Assembly: GCA_963921825.1 (NCBI GenBank)
Contig: OY997596.1
Coordinates: forward strand, 8,871,001 to 8,935,000
From: Erodium maritimum
Taxonomy: Eukaryota > Streptophyta > Magnoliopsida > Geraniales > Geraniaceae
DNA length: 64,000 nt
Direction: 5' to 3'
The notes under the pieces are model-generated. The model did not search any database, was not told where the DNA came from, and worked only from the letters and a program-made list of their open reading frames with translations. The position numbers and the translations under genes are program-made. Within the stretch, counting starts at the first letter, position 1. Every line of letters starts with the position of its first letter. Below, in pieces: positions 33,794 through 45,760 of the stretch.

Positions 33794-35317
33794 ATATATC
33801 ATATTTGTTTAGTATACTTCTATATTTTAAAAATTAAAAATCTTTTTTAGGAAGTCGACAAGTAGGGAAGTATTTTGGATTTTCAAAAATGCTCTCCACG
33901 GAACCCTCCTAGGGTTTCCTCCCAAAACCCTTCAGGGGTACAATCCTATCTCCGTCGATCAGCATCTGCTCGACGCGGTCAATGTGAATCCGCTCCAGAT
34001 TCTACATCCTATTCGTATGATCATCGTCTTCGTAATAGCGACGTTCCTTCTTCATCGCGGCGTCGTTGATCACCTGCGTCCGCCTCTCGTCTTTCGTCGT
34101 TCGTGGAGTCTCGTCACGCGTTTCGGCCTCCCGGCAGCGCTTTGCCCACCGTCGATCCAGGCTCTCCAACTACTCAGGTACAACGACCATCTCTGGTTTC
34201 AGCTGTGCATTGTTGATCTGGGACACTCTTTGGATCGATTCCCTATCGATTCTCTCGACCAACCGTCCGTCTTTGTCCGCCTTTGCCGTCGCCGATCCAG
34301 ACAGAGCCGACCGCCTCTCAGCCGCCACTCTCTACTCAACCAACCCCATCTCGTCCAAAATCAGCCATGGCAACCGACCGCTCTCCCAGCCGCCCTTGCT
34401 CCAAAGATCGGTCAAGCCCCTGCGATCGATCAATTCTTGGGCATTTAAAGCTCGCCGTCATCACCCTAGGCGAAGGGATCATCCCGGGACGCCGGAATAA
34501 TGCAACATGAGGGTCACAGCGTATTTCATGTCGTCGTTCTGGTCCGGGGTCCACAGACGGAGGCGTCTCAGCCTCCTTCGAAGAATGAGAAGATCCGACG
34601 GGGTGGGAGGGTCCGTCTACGGACTATACCCACAAACCCGGGACTACCAGTGCTTGGGAGTCTCGGGAAATCCGCATTCAAGGCACTACTTCTAGTCACT
34701 ATTAGGTCTGCTTTGTACTTCTTTCTAGGACGAATAAGTCTTTGGTTTGGTTGGTTTAGTACTTTAAGTTTTATTATTTTTGAAATGTCAGTAAGGGGAA
34801 CTCCTGAGTTCGGATATGCGATTGAAAGCAGACTATTTTTATGGATCCATGAGCACCTGATGAACTACGGTCGACCATGAGAAATATCTGGAATCCTGGG
34901 CAGTTATGCCCTAACATGTAAGGTTGTTATATTACAGTAATACAAGTTCAAATTTTCTGGAATTCCCAGCTAGATGAGACGAAGTAGGACCTTTGGATTG
35001 AAAACTGGAAAAAGAAGACCCTAGTCAAACTAACAACCCTTGACCTGACAATGCTCATCAACCCTTCCGAGAAGGTCGGCTTCCAACAATTTGATCGAGG
35101 GAGAAAGTTGTTCACCTATTGCGAATAGATCGCGTTGACGAAGGCCCATACGGTCCCAAAAAATGTCTCATTTCACCTAAGATCTTCACGCGATGATCGA
35201 GAAAGAATTTGACAAGGTCGGTTCCGACATACGGGTAGCCGTACAGTCCATAATCGAGAACATAATATCCTCTAGAAGATCCATCTCGCTCGTTGATCTA
35301 GAAATAAACCAGAGAGC
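33794..35317 (+). other. Unassigned G+C-rich block, possible retroposon
   Basis: From 33870 the plus strand is rich in Ser, Arg and Pro codons in all frames (short frames 33984-34448 and 34500-34880), starting with leader-like CTCCACGGAACCCTCCTAGGGTTT. The segment 34900-35290 has coding-like text on either strand but matches no family I know. No poly(A) or duplication was paired. The composition resembles the 5' parts of the LINE-like elements around it. Confidence 0.3.
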
Positions 35318-35720
35318 TAACTTTTTTTTGATAAGCAAGTAACATTATTAATCTTTGAAATTTGAGCGAAATTACAAAGATGGGGTCGTACCTCCCTAAG
35401 GAGGGAGGTCCCGAAACTGGAAAAAAAAAACAACCTCAACACCGAACCATTGAGAAACTAATAGGCACTTCGGAAAAGAAGCAGATCACAATTGCCTTGT
35501 ATTGACAAATTGTCTCCAAATCTCTTTTCTACGCAGCGCTGCTAGCATTTCTTGGTCGTTCTTGGGAACAAAACTTTTTGTTTGGGAGGAGGAGAGCCAT
35601 TAGAAGAAGAGTTGGAATTACGCGCCCAAAATGTATTCTTAGTGGTTGAAAAATTGAAATATTTCCTGGAATGAGGTTGAAGAAAATTAGACCTGTGCCA
35701 ACAATGGCTGCCATGCGAGA
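35318..35720 (-). mobile_element. Possible LINE 3' end fragment
   Basis: A T8 run followed by GATAAGCAAGTAACATTATTAAT reads on the minus strand as a LINE-type 3' terminus (ATTAATAATGTTACTTGCTTATC then A run). The sequence to about 35720 shows no coding domain. The 5' border is not defined. Confidence 0.3.
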
Positions 35721-36585
35721 TTAAAAATAATAAAACTGGTAGTACAACTATGATTATTTTTGAGCATATAGTATAGTTGTGATTGATTACTCTAGATTGG
35801 ATCATTTCTGGAGTTTGTAGCTTGGACCATTACTTTTTTAATTAGAGCTCTTAAACTAATCACACTCCATTTACCTTTTGAGTTATCTTCAATCTTGTGT
35901 CCTGTGTTTGGTTGGGAAATTAACAACTTTAATAAGGGTACTTTAGTCTTAAAATTTTTAAAAAAAAACATAGATATCCAATTTTCAAAACATAGAAGCA
36001 TATTAAAAAAATAAAGTATATTTTAAGACATATTTTATCAAATTTTCCTTTAAAGAAAGTCACCAACTCACATTCAAGGGATTACTTGGAGGTCAAGCGA
36101 TCACACAAAGACCAGCCGCTGCCTCATAACACAGCTTTAAAAAAAACCTCTCACCTCATGCTTTGATCTCACCTTCAGTCACTCTGGAAAAGCATAGCTT
36201 CACACTTGCAAGATGCTACCATCACTTCCTCACACAACAAAGAACAATTTCTCTGAAAATTTGCAGCTTCACCCTTACAGGTTGCCAACACCTCTTGCTC
36301 ACAACACATCTCTGAGCAACCTCTTTTATGGGCCAAGATGATTAAGAAAACACAAGCCCGATTTATGTTCTCTTGTACTGGACTGAGTAATTTTTACACT
36401 TGATCGTTGTTTCTTTTTTCTTCCGATAATTCACAATTTGTGGCTACGTTGTGATTTATTGTTTTGTATCTTTTATCTTAGAAAATAATTTTATTTTTCT
36501 TTCGCTGATAAAAAAAACATGGAAATCGGCCTCAATAATGGTGGGAACCGGGTTGACATATGCCAGAAAACAGTATTGTCTCAAT
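35721..36585. other. Intergenic, nothing recognised
   Basis: This is A+T-rich DNA with short unsupported frames only. A C-rich stretch at 36060-36340 repeats CTCACAxCACA-like text without clear periodicity. Confidence 0.45.
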
Positions 36586-37067
36586 TAAATGATAGGGATA
36601 ATTGTCCAAAACTACCCCAAAGTTTCGTCCATAAACGAGTTGATGCAAAAAGTTTCGTCCACGCTGTGCAGCTACCCTGAAGTTTTGTCCACGACTTTTT
36701 TTAGTTTTGACGTAATAGGGATGTTCAAAATGATGGTCTAGGGCCTCTGGGCAGTGTTTCTTGGATTGAATAGAAGCGTGGACAAAGCTTCAGTGCACCC
36801 ACAAAAGCGTGGGCAAAACTTCAATGCCCCCACAAAAGAGTGGACAAAACTTCAAGATAGACACATAGCGTGGACAAAACTTTGTGCATCAACTCATTTG
36901 TGGGCACAACCAAGCCGAGAAAAAAACTACCTAGGGGTTCAAACAAAACTCTCTCTTCTTTTGCGAAACCCTAGCCGCCACCCTATAGTGCTTTCTTTTC
37001 TGTCGGCGACGCCTTGGCCTCCGGCCATGGTCATCGCCGGCGGTCCCTTCCTCCACCTCCCTTTCCC

Positions 37068-37192
37068 CTTCTTCTTCTTCTTCTTCTTCTTCTTCTTCTT
37101 CTTCTTCTTCTTCTTCTTCTTCTTCTTCTTCTTCTTCTTCTTCTTCTTCTTCTTCTTCTTCTTCTTCTTCTTCTTCTTCTTCTTCTTCTTCT
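37068..37192 (+). repeat. (TTC)n microsatellite, about 41 units
   Basis: An almost perfect CTT/TTC tract of about 125 bp lies in the leader of the retroposon. Poly-Phe and poly-Leu frames across it are artefacts. Confidence 0.97.
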
Positions 37193-38846
37193 ATCCTTCT
37201 CCCTTGTTGCTCTGGTTGTGAGCTCGTCGTCCGTCTTCGTCTGCCTCCGATCTGTTCTTCTTCTTCAGCTGCTCGGACCGTTGGTTGCTGCTGAAATCTT
37301 GTCGGTTTCCGAGTTGGTTGTTTGTTACAGCTCGTTCTTACCGTGGTTCAGAGGAGGTCGGGGTTCCTCGCCGAACCAGTAGGGTCTGATCTCCTTTGGC
37401 TTATTTCGCCGGAAAATCACAGGTTCATACTCTGCTCGCCGGTGATGTGTTTCCGAAGCTTGGAAGCTCTGTGGCCTTGGTTGGTGGTCTGGGGGATGCT
37501 GGTTCGGAGACTGCTTGGAGGCGGCTTCTGGTGCTCGTGTTCTTCTGCCGGTGCTCTCAGTCCAAGCTCGGTTCTCGCCTACCGGTACGACGGAGCTCGC
37601 TTGCCAGAGTGAGTTGCTCGCCGGTTTGTTCCCATCGGTTGTGCTTGTAGATGGAGCTTGGGGGCTGCAGGTTCGGGTGGTAGGTCCGGGGGTGGCTGGT
37701 TCGGGAAAATGGCCTCTTTTTGAAACCTAGTAGGGCAGACCCAGATCTCTTGTGTTCGACCCATTTTTGTGGGTCGAGCGTTTCTGATTCGGGTGGGTCG
37801 GTTGTGGACGCGGGTTGGACTTTGACGAGTCGGATCTGGGTTTGGACTTGGGCATGGACTAGTCTATTGCTCTTCAGCTGGTTTCAGAGTTTTCTCTGTT
37901 GGAGTTTATCTTGGATCGAGCTCGGTATTATTACATGCCTTCCCCTTTGTAAGAGCCACCCCTGGTCGATTCCGGTCGAACCGGTGAAATTTGGCGAAAG
38001 TTGACTTTTTACTGGAAAAGTCAACCGACGACTCCGGAAGTCATTCGGGACCTTTCTGGGACCCAAAAAGCTTAGCCGTCGTTACGGTTAGCTTAGTTGG
38101 GTCGTTTCCTTTCAAACGACTGTAACTGTGAAAAAAAGTCAACCCGAAGTTATTTCCGGTCAAACCTCGAGTCTTAGTGAATTAATTAAATGTTTGCTGA
38201 GATATTTTGGTAGAGGTGGTTCCCACATGAACACTTGTCCATGGTGGCTTGGGTGAGAAGAAATAGGGGAGAAAGACCTTTATACCCTTAAACTCTTGGG
38301 CATGAAAGGCAAAGAGGCAAGGGGGCATTTTAGACAATTCAAGGGTAGGTTAAAGCCCTCAATTGGGACACATTTCAGCCATGATTTAGTGCTGGCCGAA
38401 ATTTGTAGAGAGAGCAGAGGAAAAGCTCACGTGGAAGCTTGAAGAAGAAGCAAGAGGAAAAGTGGAAGCTTTAGCTCATTTCTACCCCAAAAGTTCTCAA
38501 AAGCATCATTTTCTTCCTCCCCTTTCCACCCTTAAGGTAAATCATCTATCTATTTTCGTTTTGGTTGAATTCCACTTAGTGGGTTTGCTAGAAAAAGCTT
38601 GAAACTAGTTGAGTTTCCATGGATGATGAACTTTTAAGGTTGAAGTAGATGATAGATGCTTAAAACTAAGTTTAGATGATGAAATCAATTGGTTTTGTGG
38701 AGTTTTGATGAAAACCCATCTTGGGTATTGAAGTAGAGACGTTTTTAGGACTGATTTGGAGGTTGGGAAGGTCAAAAATGGAGGTTTTGAGATTTATTTT
38801 CGTGAAATCGGAGCTAGAGGAAGAAGAGAGACGGAGCTGTCAGACC

Positions 38847-39020
38847 TGTCACGGATCTGTGACGGGTACCGTGACGGAGTGCGTCACGGCTCCGTGATGG
38901 AGTCCGTGACGGCGCCAGTCACGGCTCCGTGAGGAGAACCGTGACGGTGCAGACCACGGATCCGTGACCCGACCCGTTACAGAGCCCGTCAAGGCTCCGT
39001 GACCCAAACCGTGACAGATC
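38847..39020 (+). repeat. CCGTGA/TCACGG palindrome array in the LTR
   Basis: I count eleven copies of CCGTGA or its complement TCACGG in about 170 bp, several paired head-to-head as GTCACGGCTCCGTGA. A comparable array of eight copies lies in the other solo LTR at 48249-48382. The TR-GAG LTR lacks it. Confidence 0.85.
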
Positions 39021-39689
39021 AGAATTGGGCCTTTTGGGCCCATTTTGGTGCAATTCGAGTAATTGGGACGGTTACCTATAACCGAGCCCTTTTGGGGATA
39101 ATTGGGAATGTTTTACCCTTTAAACCAATCGTGAGTTACTCTTAATTCTCGTATTAACTTGTGATCCTAGACTTTGGACCTGAGCTCGGCGGAGGGGACT
39201 TTTGGACATCGTGAAGTGACTAAGCGTTTGGAAAGCGATCGAGGTAGGGTAAGTAGCGAATACCGGTTTAATTGCAGAAATATACTAGTATGCATATAGG
39301 TTGCGAATACTTAATATATTGATAGAATTCCATGTAAGATGTGAGGAACGAGTGAAATAAGGGATAGCTTACGAGCCATGTCGAGCCGTAAGTTTGAGAA
39401 TTGTTGTGCTGTAGAAATGCATGTGGGCCATGTCGAGCCCTTAGGTTTGTGTGTTGGTTGTGATGCCATGATCGATAATCATGATGTTTGACATTTGTTA
39501 GATCGAGAATCATGATATGGTATGCTCGGTGTGATATGTTGTTATGGTATGACGAGTGTGATATGTTTGATATGTCGTGAACTAATGCTTGTGATATGAT
39601 CGGGTGAGTGATAGACCGATGTGATATGTTGTGGTAAGATTGTTCGATTGATATACCGTTGGTTGAATTATGACATTGTGATATGTTCG

Positions 39690-40080
39690 AGACGAGGTGT
39701 TCAGGAATGATACCCACATCGAGGAAGGGTTCCGGTGTAGGGTATCTAGGCCGAAGGTGTTGTCCCACGTACGCGGTCCCCCGGTGATACTAGTTCCGGT
39801 ACGATACCTACATCGAGGAAGTATGACGGTGTAGGGTATCTAGGCTGAGGATGGTATGATCCGTACCCCGATGATGTGTGGTCCTTGAAGACGTCCGACC
39901 GAGGTATATTCCGGTCCGGTATATATTGTGAGTTATACCCCGAGGCTGTGTGGTCCGGGAAGGCCATTGCTGTGTGTTCCGGCATGACATATAGTCAATT
40001 ATACCCCGAGGCTGTGTTTTCCGGGAAGATATCTAGACCGATGTTGTGTGGTCCGATATGATATGGTTGAGACGGGCTGT
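39690..40080 (+). repeat. Degenerate tandem repeats in the solo LTR
   Basis: Units of the type CCGGTAxGATAC...GAGGxTGTGTGGTCCGGGAAG recur roughly every 60-75 bp. They correspond to the clearer array at 47201-47530 in the inverted copy. Confidence 0.65.
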
Positions 40081-41795
40081 GGAAGCCGCTGACGTTGGGG
40101 ACTGTTGTACGGGACTGGTGCTTGTTCCATTGTGTGTGATTACTTGGCGATTGGTTATGTGTGATGATTAAGTGTGGTCATTGTCATGTGAGAGTGGTTA
40201 ATGAGTGGGTAATTTCCGTGAAACGTTATTAGTTGTTGTGCCTTGCTAGTATGTCCTAATTGGACTGTTACCCGTGGTGGCAAGCGAATAGCTTACCCCT
40301 TAACTACTTTTCCTACTGAGCGAAAGCTCACCCCCCTTACTTTTATGTGCTACATGTCTTGAGCGGGATTTGGACTAGCGGGATTCTCGGAGCTAGGGAG
40401 CTAGCGAGGGTCTTAGGCTAGTGTGGTCTAGAGACGTACTGCTTATTTATTACTAAATCGTTTACTATATGATTTTACCGAGCTGTTGACTCGCTTTATC
40501 GGATTTGTGGTTTCGGAGTATTACTTCTGAAGTTCATTTCCTATTAAATTGCTTTATCATTTATTTTCTCAGTTCACGTCTCGAGTCCGGTCAAAACCGG
40601 ATTTGGGGCGTGACACCCTTCGGGTCCTTGCTGTTGTCGGTGAGGGGTTACCTGCTTTGGTTTCGGAACGCTCAGCTCTCATTTCAGTATAGGCTTCTCA
40701 AGAGTTTTGACGTGATGTTGCCAGCTTGGAGTTCAGAGCTTGTTCTCGGTAGAAATACCGGTCCTCCGCCTTTTTGGGCCTCTTTTCGGTGTTTACTGAA
40801 ATTAGGTTTCAGAGATCTAAGTGCGAGCTTCTTTGTCTGCCCTGTCCCGTCTTAGCGATTTTGAAGGTGGACCTTCTCTCGGGTCTTTGAAGGTGACTAG
40901 TTCCTGCTCAGGTCGTGGGACGCGTTTCTACAATCTAGTGGGTGTGGATCGTAGCTGAGCTTCTCTAGCTGCTTCTGGTGCTTCAACCTTCCGGGTTTTG
41001 CTTGGACTCTGTGTTCGACTCGCTGGATACTGATCTTTGGTTGGTAATTCCTCTCCCTCACTACCCTTCCATTTAATTCGATTGGCTTCGTTTCTTCTCA
41101 ACCCGTTGTTTGGTGTTCGAGCTCGCCGGTATTAGGTGTTGGTGTTGGCCGCCGGCGAGTCCTTAAGACTGTTCCTTGGTCTGAAGCCTTTCGCTTTATT
41201 TGTTGGGTGTGATGTGTCTTAGTGATTTTCATTGATATTGTATCTATCGATCGTGGTCTTGGCCATCGGCGTTTTTAGTACTCTCTTTCTCGCTAGAATT
41301 GAGTGTTTCTAATGATACAGGGAGTTTGGTTCAACTCTGATTTGGTTCCCAGCGTTTCCGGAGTATCTGCTCTTTTTGGTGGCCAATTATGGTTTGGTGG
41401 CTGCTGTCTTGCCTAATCGTTCAGGGGTGTTTGGTCTGACCTTTCTTCTTGTACTTGGTGGCTTTTCTTGTGGTCTGTCCTTGTTGGCGGTTCTTGTTTT
41501 CTGCACCTTCTTTTTCTTGTTGCTCTTGGTGCCTTTTCTTGTGGTCCGCCCTTGTTGACGGTTCCTGTCTTGGTTTTGTATTTTCTTTTATTGGTTTTTG
41601 TTGTAGTTGATCTCCCTTATAGATGACATATGATCATCTAAGGGTATCACCCTTTTGTGCCCTTGTTTGCCTGTATTCCCCCTCTTTTATCTCAAAAGAG
41701 GTTTTATTTATGAAAAAATTGCCTATTCAAAATAAAAAAAACTCATTTGTGGACAAAATTTTAGGATAATTTTAGACAATTATCCCTTAATGATA

Positions 41796-42639
41796 AGTGA
41801 TCAGTTTCTTTAATTTGAGGGTATTGATTTTAGTAATATCATTGTTCATGGCCCAAAGCCTCTTTGAAAAAAGTGGGGCAACTCAGATATCCTTGAATAT
41901 TGGCTTAATTATAATTCTTTTGCTTGCTCTGAACCTTAAAATAAAGCTTCACAATATACAAATATGTCGAGTGGTCCTTTAGCAAGTACTGGGAACTAAT
42001 GCTTTCTTCTTACTTCTTTATCTTCTTTTTCTTGGTTTTTGTTTGATGTTCAAAATATGCAGAAAGCACTTCGAAACACTACACGACCCTTCATTTTGGA
42101 CATCATCATTCATGTCTAATAATTAAATTTAAACTAAAAATGAAAGAAATTTAATTACAGAATCATCAGCAACATGTACAGTAAATATGGAGAAAGAAAA
42201 TGGAATAGAAATATAAAATTAATACTTCGACATTGTTAATTAATCTCATGAATGACATAACCCTGACAAAATGCTGATCATCACCTGATCATGAAACACA
42301 TGATAGTAGTAATTAACATATATATGTGACAACATGGATTTACACATATTATATTTGAAAATATAATACTTATAAACCCTTTTCTTCACATATATATTTT
42401 CTACAAAACACTAATTACGTAGTAGAAATTAATTAAGTAGTACCCAAAATAAAATGAAATAAAACTAGTCCTGATCATCATATGGTCCTATTGATTTAGC
42501 TGGTCACAATTTTTCCTCCCTGCATGCAGCCTATACAATCAGAAAGAGAAAAAGAATTTCAATTTATTAAAATCGAATATTATTACGTATAATCGATCTT
42601 TATAACATAAAAATCATACCCGAAAATGGAGAAATGTGT
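41796..42639 (-). other. Intergenic and 3' UTR of the RanBP2 zinc-finger gene
   Basis: No gene is seen. The segment just below 42640 is the likely 3' UTR of the minus-strand gene. The remainder is A+T-rich. Confidence 0.45.
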
Positions 42640-43912
42640 CTAATATGAAGCCTTGTTATCAAGGTCCCGCGGCGCATTGCATCTGAAACATTCCATTCTG
42701 CTGGCAAAGTTGTGCTCGTTGCATCCTGGTCTGTCCCCATCAAACAGTAATTATAAGAAAAAACTTCAAAAATAAACGGTTATTTGGCTATTGAAATAAA
42801 AAAATCAGCTATAGATCAATTTGATTAGCAAATTCGTACGACACACTTAAGGCAATTACGCAAACTAATATTTTCCGTTAGAAATGACGAAAAACGTTAA
42901 AAAACTAACAAGTCTGCTATTAGTTTTTGAGTTAAAATAGTCATATGACACTTAACTCTTGGAGTTTTTTCTAACGATTTCTGTCATTTCTAACGAAAAA
43001 TGTTACTTTCTATCAATTACCTTAAGTCTACTATGTCAATTTGATTGACTAACTAGTTTATAGTTAGTTTTAAACGATATATTCTTGCAATAGTTAGCTT
43101 TTGGTGTTACCCTAATTATAACTTAGTCAAATATGAATCATATTAAATCATTTACAAAGATGTGATAATGTAAATGTTGTTTACATACCTTTTTTACATT
43201 TTTCATAAGAAACCATCTTCTAAATATGTTTTTAACGATAAATGAAACACTACTGTGTTCTTTATTGTGTATATGTTAAAAATGAACGTCAAAAAGTTAC
43301 CCCTTTACAAAATAAAATAAAAAAGAATTATGTAGTTTATTCAAACATCAATGATGGTCATTTCTTATATTGTTTGTTTTTATGTGTACTATATCACAAA
43401 AACTACGATGATATGTAATTATATTACTAGTTTGTAAGATCCGAGACTGTATCTAGTCATTTCTTATATTTTTCCATAAACTCGTTATCATGCTAAAAGA
43501 AATTAATGATGGTGAACCTGGTGCAGATCCAGTCACCGGATTTCCAACCGGAGCGGGCACTAGCGCCTCCGAAGGTGAAGGGAGGGGCGGGGCGAGAGCG
43601 GTGCAAGTCACCGTCGAAGGAAGTGGCTGAGTCGTCTTTGAAGGCACCGCACTTGAAGCAGCTGGAGCGGCTGGCGAAGTTGTGCGTGCCACAGTTGCCG
43701 GCAGCGCAGTACCAGTCACCAGGCCTGACGTCGGAGCCAGTGAAGCCGAAGGAGGATCCTCCACCTCCGAGTCCGGACCTGAAAGCAGCTCCGAAATCGG
43801 CGGCGCCAACTCCGGAGGACGACCTGGGGTCCCCACAGCGCTGGCACGAGTCACGCCTCTGGAAGTTGAGGTGCTGGCATGACCTGCAGTTCCAATCTCC
43901 TGGTCTACTCAT
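42640..43912 (-). CDS. RanBP2/NZF-type zinc-finger protein, three fingers
   Basis: Exon 1 is 43912-43518 (donor CACCAG/GTTCAC) and exon 2 is 42730-42640 (acceptor GGACAG), giving 161 residues. Fingers: GDWNCRSCQHLNFQRRDSCQRC near the N-terminus, GDWYCAAGNCGTHNFASRSSC in the middle, and GDWICTRPGCNEHNFASRMEC across the splice junction. All follow WxCxxxxC-x10-CxxC. Gly/Ser-rich linkers separate them. In plants the group I recall includes At3g15680; family members bind single-stranded RNA or ubiquitin, and which applies here cannot be told. The exon 1 frame would run into the intron and stop soon after, so splicing is needed for the third finger. The 787-bp intron contains a hairpin-forming repeat. 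Confidence 0.9.
42846..43026. repeat. Inverted repeat (MITE-like) in the RanBP2-gene intron
   Basis: The left arm starting CTTAAGGCAATTACG (42846) and the right arm, read inward as CTTAAGGTAATTGATAG from 43026, pair over about 54 bp including CCGTTAGAAATGACG / TCGTTAGAAATGACA. The pairing seems to extend weakly outward (CAATTTGATTAG / CAATCAAATTG). No duplication was fixed. Confidence 0.6.
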
Positions 43913-44419
43913 CGATGATCACTTCAAAACAAAACCAAAATCAAACACACAACACATAATATATGTAAATAATATGAATGCAAGAGACCATCACACTAAC
44001 CTTAAATGAGAACGAAAGAGAAGTGGTGGTGATGGTGGAGGAGATGGGAGGAGGAGGGGTTTATATACAAAGGAGGAGAAAGGGAATAAATGGATTGTCG
44101 TGCCCGAGTGTACGTGTTTTTTCGTGTTCTTCACCATATATATATGGAATCGCGATAAAGAAATTAGAATTGCTAAGGAAGAGGAAAGCAAAAGTTAGGT
44201 TCTATTACAGATACTGATAAAGAGAAAATGAAGGAGGTATTATTTAATTCAAATCTGGATATTTTTTATGTAGAGTAACAATCACATAAAATTAAATCAA
44301 AGGTTGAAACAGAATTTTCAACCTCGGGTTTTCAGTTCTTTTTACACAACTAGGGCGTTTTCACGTAACATTGAATCACAACAAGGGCTTTAGAAACAAT
44401 TAATCTCTTCTCCGTACTA
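43913..44419. other. 5' flank of the RanBP2-type gene
   Basis: This is the probable 5' UTR and promoter, with a GA-rich tract at 44010-44090 (CT-rich on the gene strand, common in plant leaders). No other gene is seen. Confidence 0.45.
44134..44147 (-). promoter_or_regulatory. Possible TATA box of the RanBP2-type gene
   Basis: CCATATATATATGG is a perfect palindrome about 220 bp upstream of the ATG, in sequence that also carries an ACGTG core (TACGTGT at 44111). It may be the core promoter. The palindrome gives no strand information. Confidence 0.35.
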
Positions 44420-44797
44420 TCTGGTAACTGAGGAGATGCTTTGACGGTGGAGTTTGGAAAAGTTTGGCAAACTAGTTTTCTCTAATGGACAAGTCCTTGA
44501 GTTCTGAGGTTGGGGGTCAAGATGAGACCAGTTTACTTTGCGACGGTCCAGCTTTGGTTTGATTGGTTTTGTTGGACTCGTTATTTAGTTTTTGTTGAGT
44601 TGTTTCCGGTGTGTTCTTGGACTGTTTTTGGTTGTTTCCTTCGTGTGGGAGGTGGTTGTTTTTGATGGGATTTGTTAGCTCTTTTGAGCTTTGTTTTGGT
44701 ATTGAGGATGAGACCCTTTTTCAGATGCCCCTCTTTGCCTTGTCTTTCCTTCTCAGGAGGACATGTGCTTAATAAATTTTCGCTTATAAAAAAAAAA
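44420..44797 (+). mobile_element. LINE 3' end fragment with poly(A)
   Basis: T/G-rich non-coding DNA ends in TTAATAAATTTTCGCTTAT followed by A10 at 44788-44797. This is the characteristic 3' terminus of plant L1-type elements. The 5' border and duplication were not found. Confidence 0.5.
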
Positions 44798-45760
44798 GAT
44801 TGATCGGGTTTTTGAGAAGAAGGGTCGAACCCTATCTGGGTGACAGATGCTCTGAAAATTGGGATACCATTCATGGATTGGAGGAGGAGAGTGTGAGACT
44901 CTTGGCTGTGGAAGAGGAGTCTTGGAAGCAACGATCTCATGCTGATTGGTTGATGTTGGGGGACCTGAATACACCTTATTTTCACACTCGGGCTAGTAGG
45001 AGGAAGGAAAAAAATACGATTCTTTTCCTTATAGATTCTGAGGGATCTTAGTGTGAGTATAGAGGGGATACGACTAAGATTCTATTTAGTTACGTCTGTG
45101 GTTTATTTTCATACTCGAACCCAGAACCTTCTCATTTACATGAGGTTGTAGGGCCTATTTCAGCTAGAGTTCGAGGAGGGTCAGAGTCAATTGGGTAGGG
45201 GCTTCAATGAAATGGAGTTCAGGAAAGCTTTGTTTGAAATGAGTCCGCATAAATCCCCGGGCAAGATAGCTTCCATGCTCGCCTTTTCAAGTCCCATTAG
45301 GATATAGTGCGCCCTAGCGTGACTAGATTCCCCGAATAGGCGATGCAAGGTGAGATCTCCATTCGATATGTTAACCATGCGCATTTGGTAGTTATCCCTA
45401 AGGTTGCATTCCCGAAAAAGGTTGTAGAGTATCGGTCGATTAACTTGTGTAATATTCTATACAAGATAGTCACCGAAGCGGTTGCTAACATAATTAAGAA
45501 GGTGTTGTCGACAATTATAGACGAGTATTAAAGTGCTTTTTCCTCAGGAAGTTTGATTTCAGACGTGTGGGCAAGAAAAGCTAATGATTTTATCTTGATA
45601 CGAGGAGGTTAGCAGTAATTGGTAAACTTTGAGAAATATTATATCAGTTTCAGACCTAATGTATAGACTCTCGTTTACGCCTCTTTACGAGCACTCCTAG
45701 GGATTCAAGAGGAGGGTGGACATGGGAGGTATTTGGTATTTTCATTCTTTGTAAGGCGGA

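Larger units (their letters stand above)
37948..40615 (+). mobile_element. Solo LTR, Ty3/gypsy-type, 2668 bp
   Basis: It starts TGTAAGAGCC and ends GGATTTGGGGCGTGACA, with perfect 5-bp duplications CCCTT at 37943-37947 and 40616-40620. No internal region is present, so the element was reduced to one LTR by recombination between its LTRs. Its last 300 bp share blocks with the TR-GAG LTR (TTTTCCTACTG, GCxxAAGCTCACCCC, CGGATTTGGGGCGTGACA). It is more closely related to the inverted solo LTR at 46640-49230. Confidence 0.9.
36910..41739 (+). mobile_element. Non-coding LINE-like retroposon, split by a solo LTR
   Basis: The target duplication begins AACTCATTTGTGG on both sides (36891-36903 and 41740-41752), and the match continues imperfectly for six more bases. 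The right copy is preceded by an A-rich tail (AAAATAAAAAAA). The element therefore inserted in plus orientation by a LINE mechanism. Without the solo LTR it is about 2.2 kb. It begins with CT-rich leader sequence (GCGAAACCCTAGCCGCC), carries a TTC microsatellite and T/G-rich DNA with no recognised domain, and has no endonuclease or RT. The 5' border is uncertain by a few bases. Confidence 0.72.
36595..41786. mobile_element. Mutator-type MITE split by later insertions
   Basis: The left terminus GGGATAATTGTCCAAAACTA (36595) and the right terminus at 41786, read inward as GGGATAATTGTCTAAAATTA, are inverted repeats over about 48 bp. Most differences are C/T or G/A changes. The flanks are TAAATGATA (36586-36594) and TTAATGATA (41787-41795), a 9-bp duplication with one mismatch. 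The MITE itself is 36595-36909 plus 41740-41786 or so, and 4.8 kb of inserted DNA lies between. Inside its left part the motif AAGTTTTGTCCACGC occurs repeatedly in both orientations. Confidence 0.8.

Noticed and set aside
34735..35290. Possible organellar DNA insertion
   Set aside because: Some text looked coding, but I could not match it to any plastid or mitochondrial gene.
36990..37382. Long frames of poly-Phe or poly-Leu
   Set aside because: They come from translating the TTC microsatellite in different frames.
39690..40080. CRISPR-like regular repeats
   Set aside because: The repeats are degenerate, lie inside an LTR and occur in plant nuclear DNA.
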